Below are positions 62,941-64,000 of a stretch of 64,000 bases of DNA, in pieces; positions within the stretch are counted from its first letter, which is position 1, and the number at the start of each line of letters is the position of its first letter. Both the position numbers and the translations under genes were made by a program. Origin of the DNA: UBA830 sp002295635 (GTDB lineage Bacteria > Pseudomonadota > Alphaproteobacteria > MPNO01 > UBA830); the NCBI GenBank assembly GCA_002295635.1, contig DBHK01000019.1, positions 47,281 through 111,280 on the forward strand, in the 5' to 3' direction. The notes under the pieces are model-generated. The model saw nothing but the letters and a program-made list of their open reading frames with translations, was not told where the DNA came from and did no database searches.

Positions 62941-63861
62941 ATGCGTTTTTTTATGAATGATATGATCGAATTCAAGAAATGGATGGAGTTAAGTACCGAT
63001 CTGTCGGAAAAGTCGATGAAGAATTACGCTGGTGGAGTAAAGAAAATTGAGGCAGATCTTCTGGAACTCGATCTGACTAACCAAAATCTTTTTGAAATAA
63101 CTAGTCCAGATGATTTGACGCATTTAAAAAGTCAATATTTTCAGATTTCAGAGAATAAGGAATTAGATGAACGAGGCAAAGGTATGTACAGCGCTGCGTT
63201 CAACAAATTAATAGAGTTTAGAACAGACCAAGGTTCAACTCCCCTCTCCGACGAAGGAATTGTTTACATACTCTCGAACCCTGCAATGCCTGGATTAGTT
63301 AAAATTGGCAAAACAAACAATTTACAAAATCGACTCAATAGTCTGTTCAGCACAGGTGTTCCTATCCCATTTCGATGTGTATATGCAAAAAGAGTAAAAA
63401 ATTATTCAAAAGTAGAGTCTAAACTTCATAACGGTTTAAGAAGTATGCGAGAAAATCCAAATCGTGAATTTTTTCGAATAGCAGAAGATGAAGTAATTAA
63501 TTTTCTGGAAATGGTTGAAGGGGAAGACATCACCCCGAGAGAAGATCGATTTGAAGATAAAGAGGACGAAGTTGCTTTCGAGAGAGCAACGAGAATTGGA
63601 CAGAGATTTAACTTTGAAATGGTGGGCATCAAAATTGGATCAATGCTTCATTTTATTCGCGACGAAAATATCACCTGTAAAGTCATATCAAAAAATAAGG
63701 TTGAATTTGAAGGAAGCGAGCATTCACTCTCGAGCGCCGGTTTGATCGCAACTAATAGATTTGGTTTCAATTGGAAGAGCGTTGCTGGACCACTTAATTG
63801 GAAATTTGAAGGAGAAATATTAGACGAAAGAAGAAAGAGATATGAAAGCGGTGATGAGTAG
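62941..63861 (+). CDS. GIY-YIG (T5orf172) nuclease with SAM-like and RAMA-like domains
   Basis: 306 residues in three modules. Residues 8-95 resemble the SAM-like DNA-binding domain of integrases (FKKWMELSTDLSEKSMKNYA). Residues 106-190 are a T5orf172/GIY-YIG core: VYILSNP (108-114), VKIGKT (120-125), Arg131, Glu159 and His163 in VESKLH, and Glu176 in REFF. Residues 224-290 resemble the RAMA domain linked to modified-DNA recognition (IKIGSMLHFI, then FNWKSVAGPLNW). The order suits a modification-dependent restriction-type endonuclease. The gene is A/T-rich compared with neighbours (many AAA, AGA, ATA codons), consistent with transfer. The start is unsure: ATG 62941, 62953 or 62962. Confidence 0.7.
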   Translation: MRFFMNDMIEFKKWMELSTDLSEKSMKNYAGGVKKIEADLLELDLTNQNLFEITSPDDLTHLKSQYFQISENKELDERGKGMYSAAFNKLIEFRTDQGSTPLSDEGIVYILSNPAMPGLVKIGKTNNLQNRLNSLFSTGVPIPFRCVYAKRVKNYSKVESKLHNGLRSMRENPNREFFRIAEDEVINFLEMVEGEDITPREDRFEDKEDEVAFERATRIGQRFNFEMVGIKIGSMLHFIRDENITCKVISKNKVEFEGSEHSLSSAGLIATNRFGFNWKSVAGPLNWKFEGEILDERRKRYESGDE

Positions 63862-63891
63862 TTTCTTTATTGATTTGCTATAATCCACCAG

Positions 63892-63912
63892 AGTTTCAAA
63901 GCAGTTTCAAAG
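63892..63912 (+). repeat. Two 10-bp direct repeats near the right attachment site
   Basis: AGTTTCAAAG at 63892-63901 and again at 63903-63912, an 11-bp period. Closely spaced, helically phased repeats next to an att core are typical of integrase or excisionase arm sites. An AT-rich palindrome, ATTTTATT-G-AATAAAAT, follows at 63929-63945. Confidence 0.4.
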
Positions 63913-63956
63913 TAAAACCAAACTATTGATTTTATTGAATAAAATGGGGTATTTTT

Positions 63957-63971
63957 ATTGAGTGGGAGTGA
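63957..63971 (+). repeat. Second attachment-site copy
   Basis: ATTGAGTGGGAGTGA, identical to the last 15 bp of guaA at 62898-62912, but not part of a guaA gene here. It marks the right boundary of the 1.06-kb module. The last 29 bases of the window after it are A/T-rich and hold nothing recognisable. Confidence 0.75.
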
Positions 63972-64000
63972 AGTTTTTTATTCAGTAATACTATGCAGAA

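Larger units (their letters stand above)
62913..63971. mobile_element. Guanine-gene-attached island segment (GI-guaA type), one module
   Basis: About 1.06 kb between two identical 15-bp repeats. It is plainly richer in A and T than the flanking genes and holds one gene, a probable nuclease. No integrase lies inside. Either this is a small decayed or satellite module next to a larger island to the right of the window, or the right repeat is an internal junction of a tandem array. Confidence 0.6.

Noticed and set aside
1..64000. CRISPR arrays, rRNA, tRNA and insertion sequences
   Set aside because: None seen on reading the gaps; no regularly spaced repeats, no cloverleaf and no transposase. 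A tRNA scan was not possible by eye with certainty.

Overview
The window looks like a chromosomal segment of a free-living, moderate-GC alphaproteobacterium, possibly Rhodospirillales-like or an uncultured marine lineage. Support comes from the RecA, AlaS, GuaB and GuaA sequences, an alphaproteobacterial-type LexA box in front of recA, a TRAP transporter, and a HpnD-type hopanoid gene. No rRNA, tRNA, CRISPR array or insertion sequence was seen. The lineage is inferred from protein style and gene order only.

Layout. 0-4.2 kb: a decayed amidohydrolase remnant, then a minus-strand iorA-iorB pair (arylpyruvate:ferredoxin oxidoreductase). 4.4-30 kb: a long, mostly plus-strand catabolic region. It holds two stand-alone molybdenum hydroxylase large subunits, a Rieske ring-hydroxylating oxygenase (alpha and beta), a complete DctPQM TRAP transporter, a crotonase, an SDR, a feruloyl-CoA-synthase-like ligase, a two-domain VOC (extradiol-type) dioxygenase, a PcaD-like hydrolase, an isochorismatase-fold amidase, an orphan oxygenase beta subunit, a four-domain rhodanese, a luciferase-like monooxygenase, a MetF-like reductase, a second acyl-CoA ligase and an MFS carrier. 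A lone hpnD follows. 31.1-38.2 kb: a compact plus-strand operon of small HTH-like protein, Rieske oxygenase, SDR, cupin, alpha/beta hydrolase, SDR, ThDP enzyme and aspartate-dehydrogenase-like protein. 38.4-42.8 kb: an AhpD-fold protein, a divergent second GroEL without GroES, an EamA transporter and a RidA/CnbZ-like protein.

43-57 kb is more ordinary: recA (SOS-type operator), alaS, an unrecognised 457-residue protein, a LOG-family hydrolase, a dihaem cytochrome c, a LysM protein, an acyl-CoA synthetase and an RND efflux pair. 57.9-62.9 kb is housekeeping: ppx/gppA, rlmE, guaB, guaA.

At the right edge the last 15 bp of guaA (62898-62912) are repeated exactly at 63957-63971. They bracket an A/T-rich ~1.06-kb segment with a single gene, a probable three-module nuclease (SAM-like, GIY-YIG/T5orf172, RAMA-like). 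This looks like the guaA-attached end of a genomic island that continues beyond the window.

Taken together, the catabolic block could import an aromatic or N-aromatic acid (TRAP), activate it as a CoA thioester, oxidise it with Rieske and molybdenum enzymes, cleave the ring and process the products by hydrolase, amidase or deaminase. The substrate cannot be read from sequence. No classical transcription factor is present in the block, and no reductase for either Rieske enzyme.
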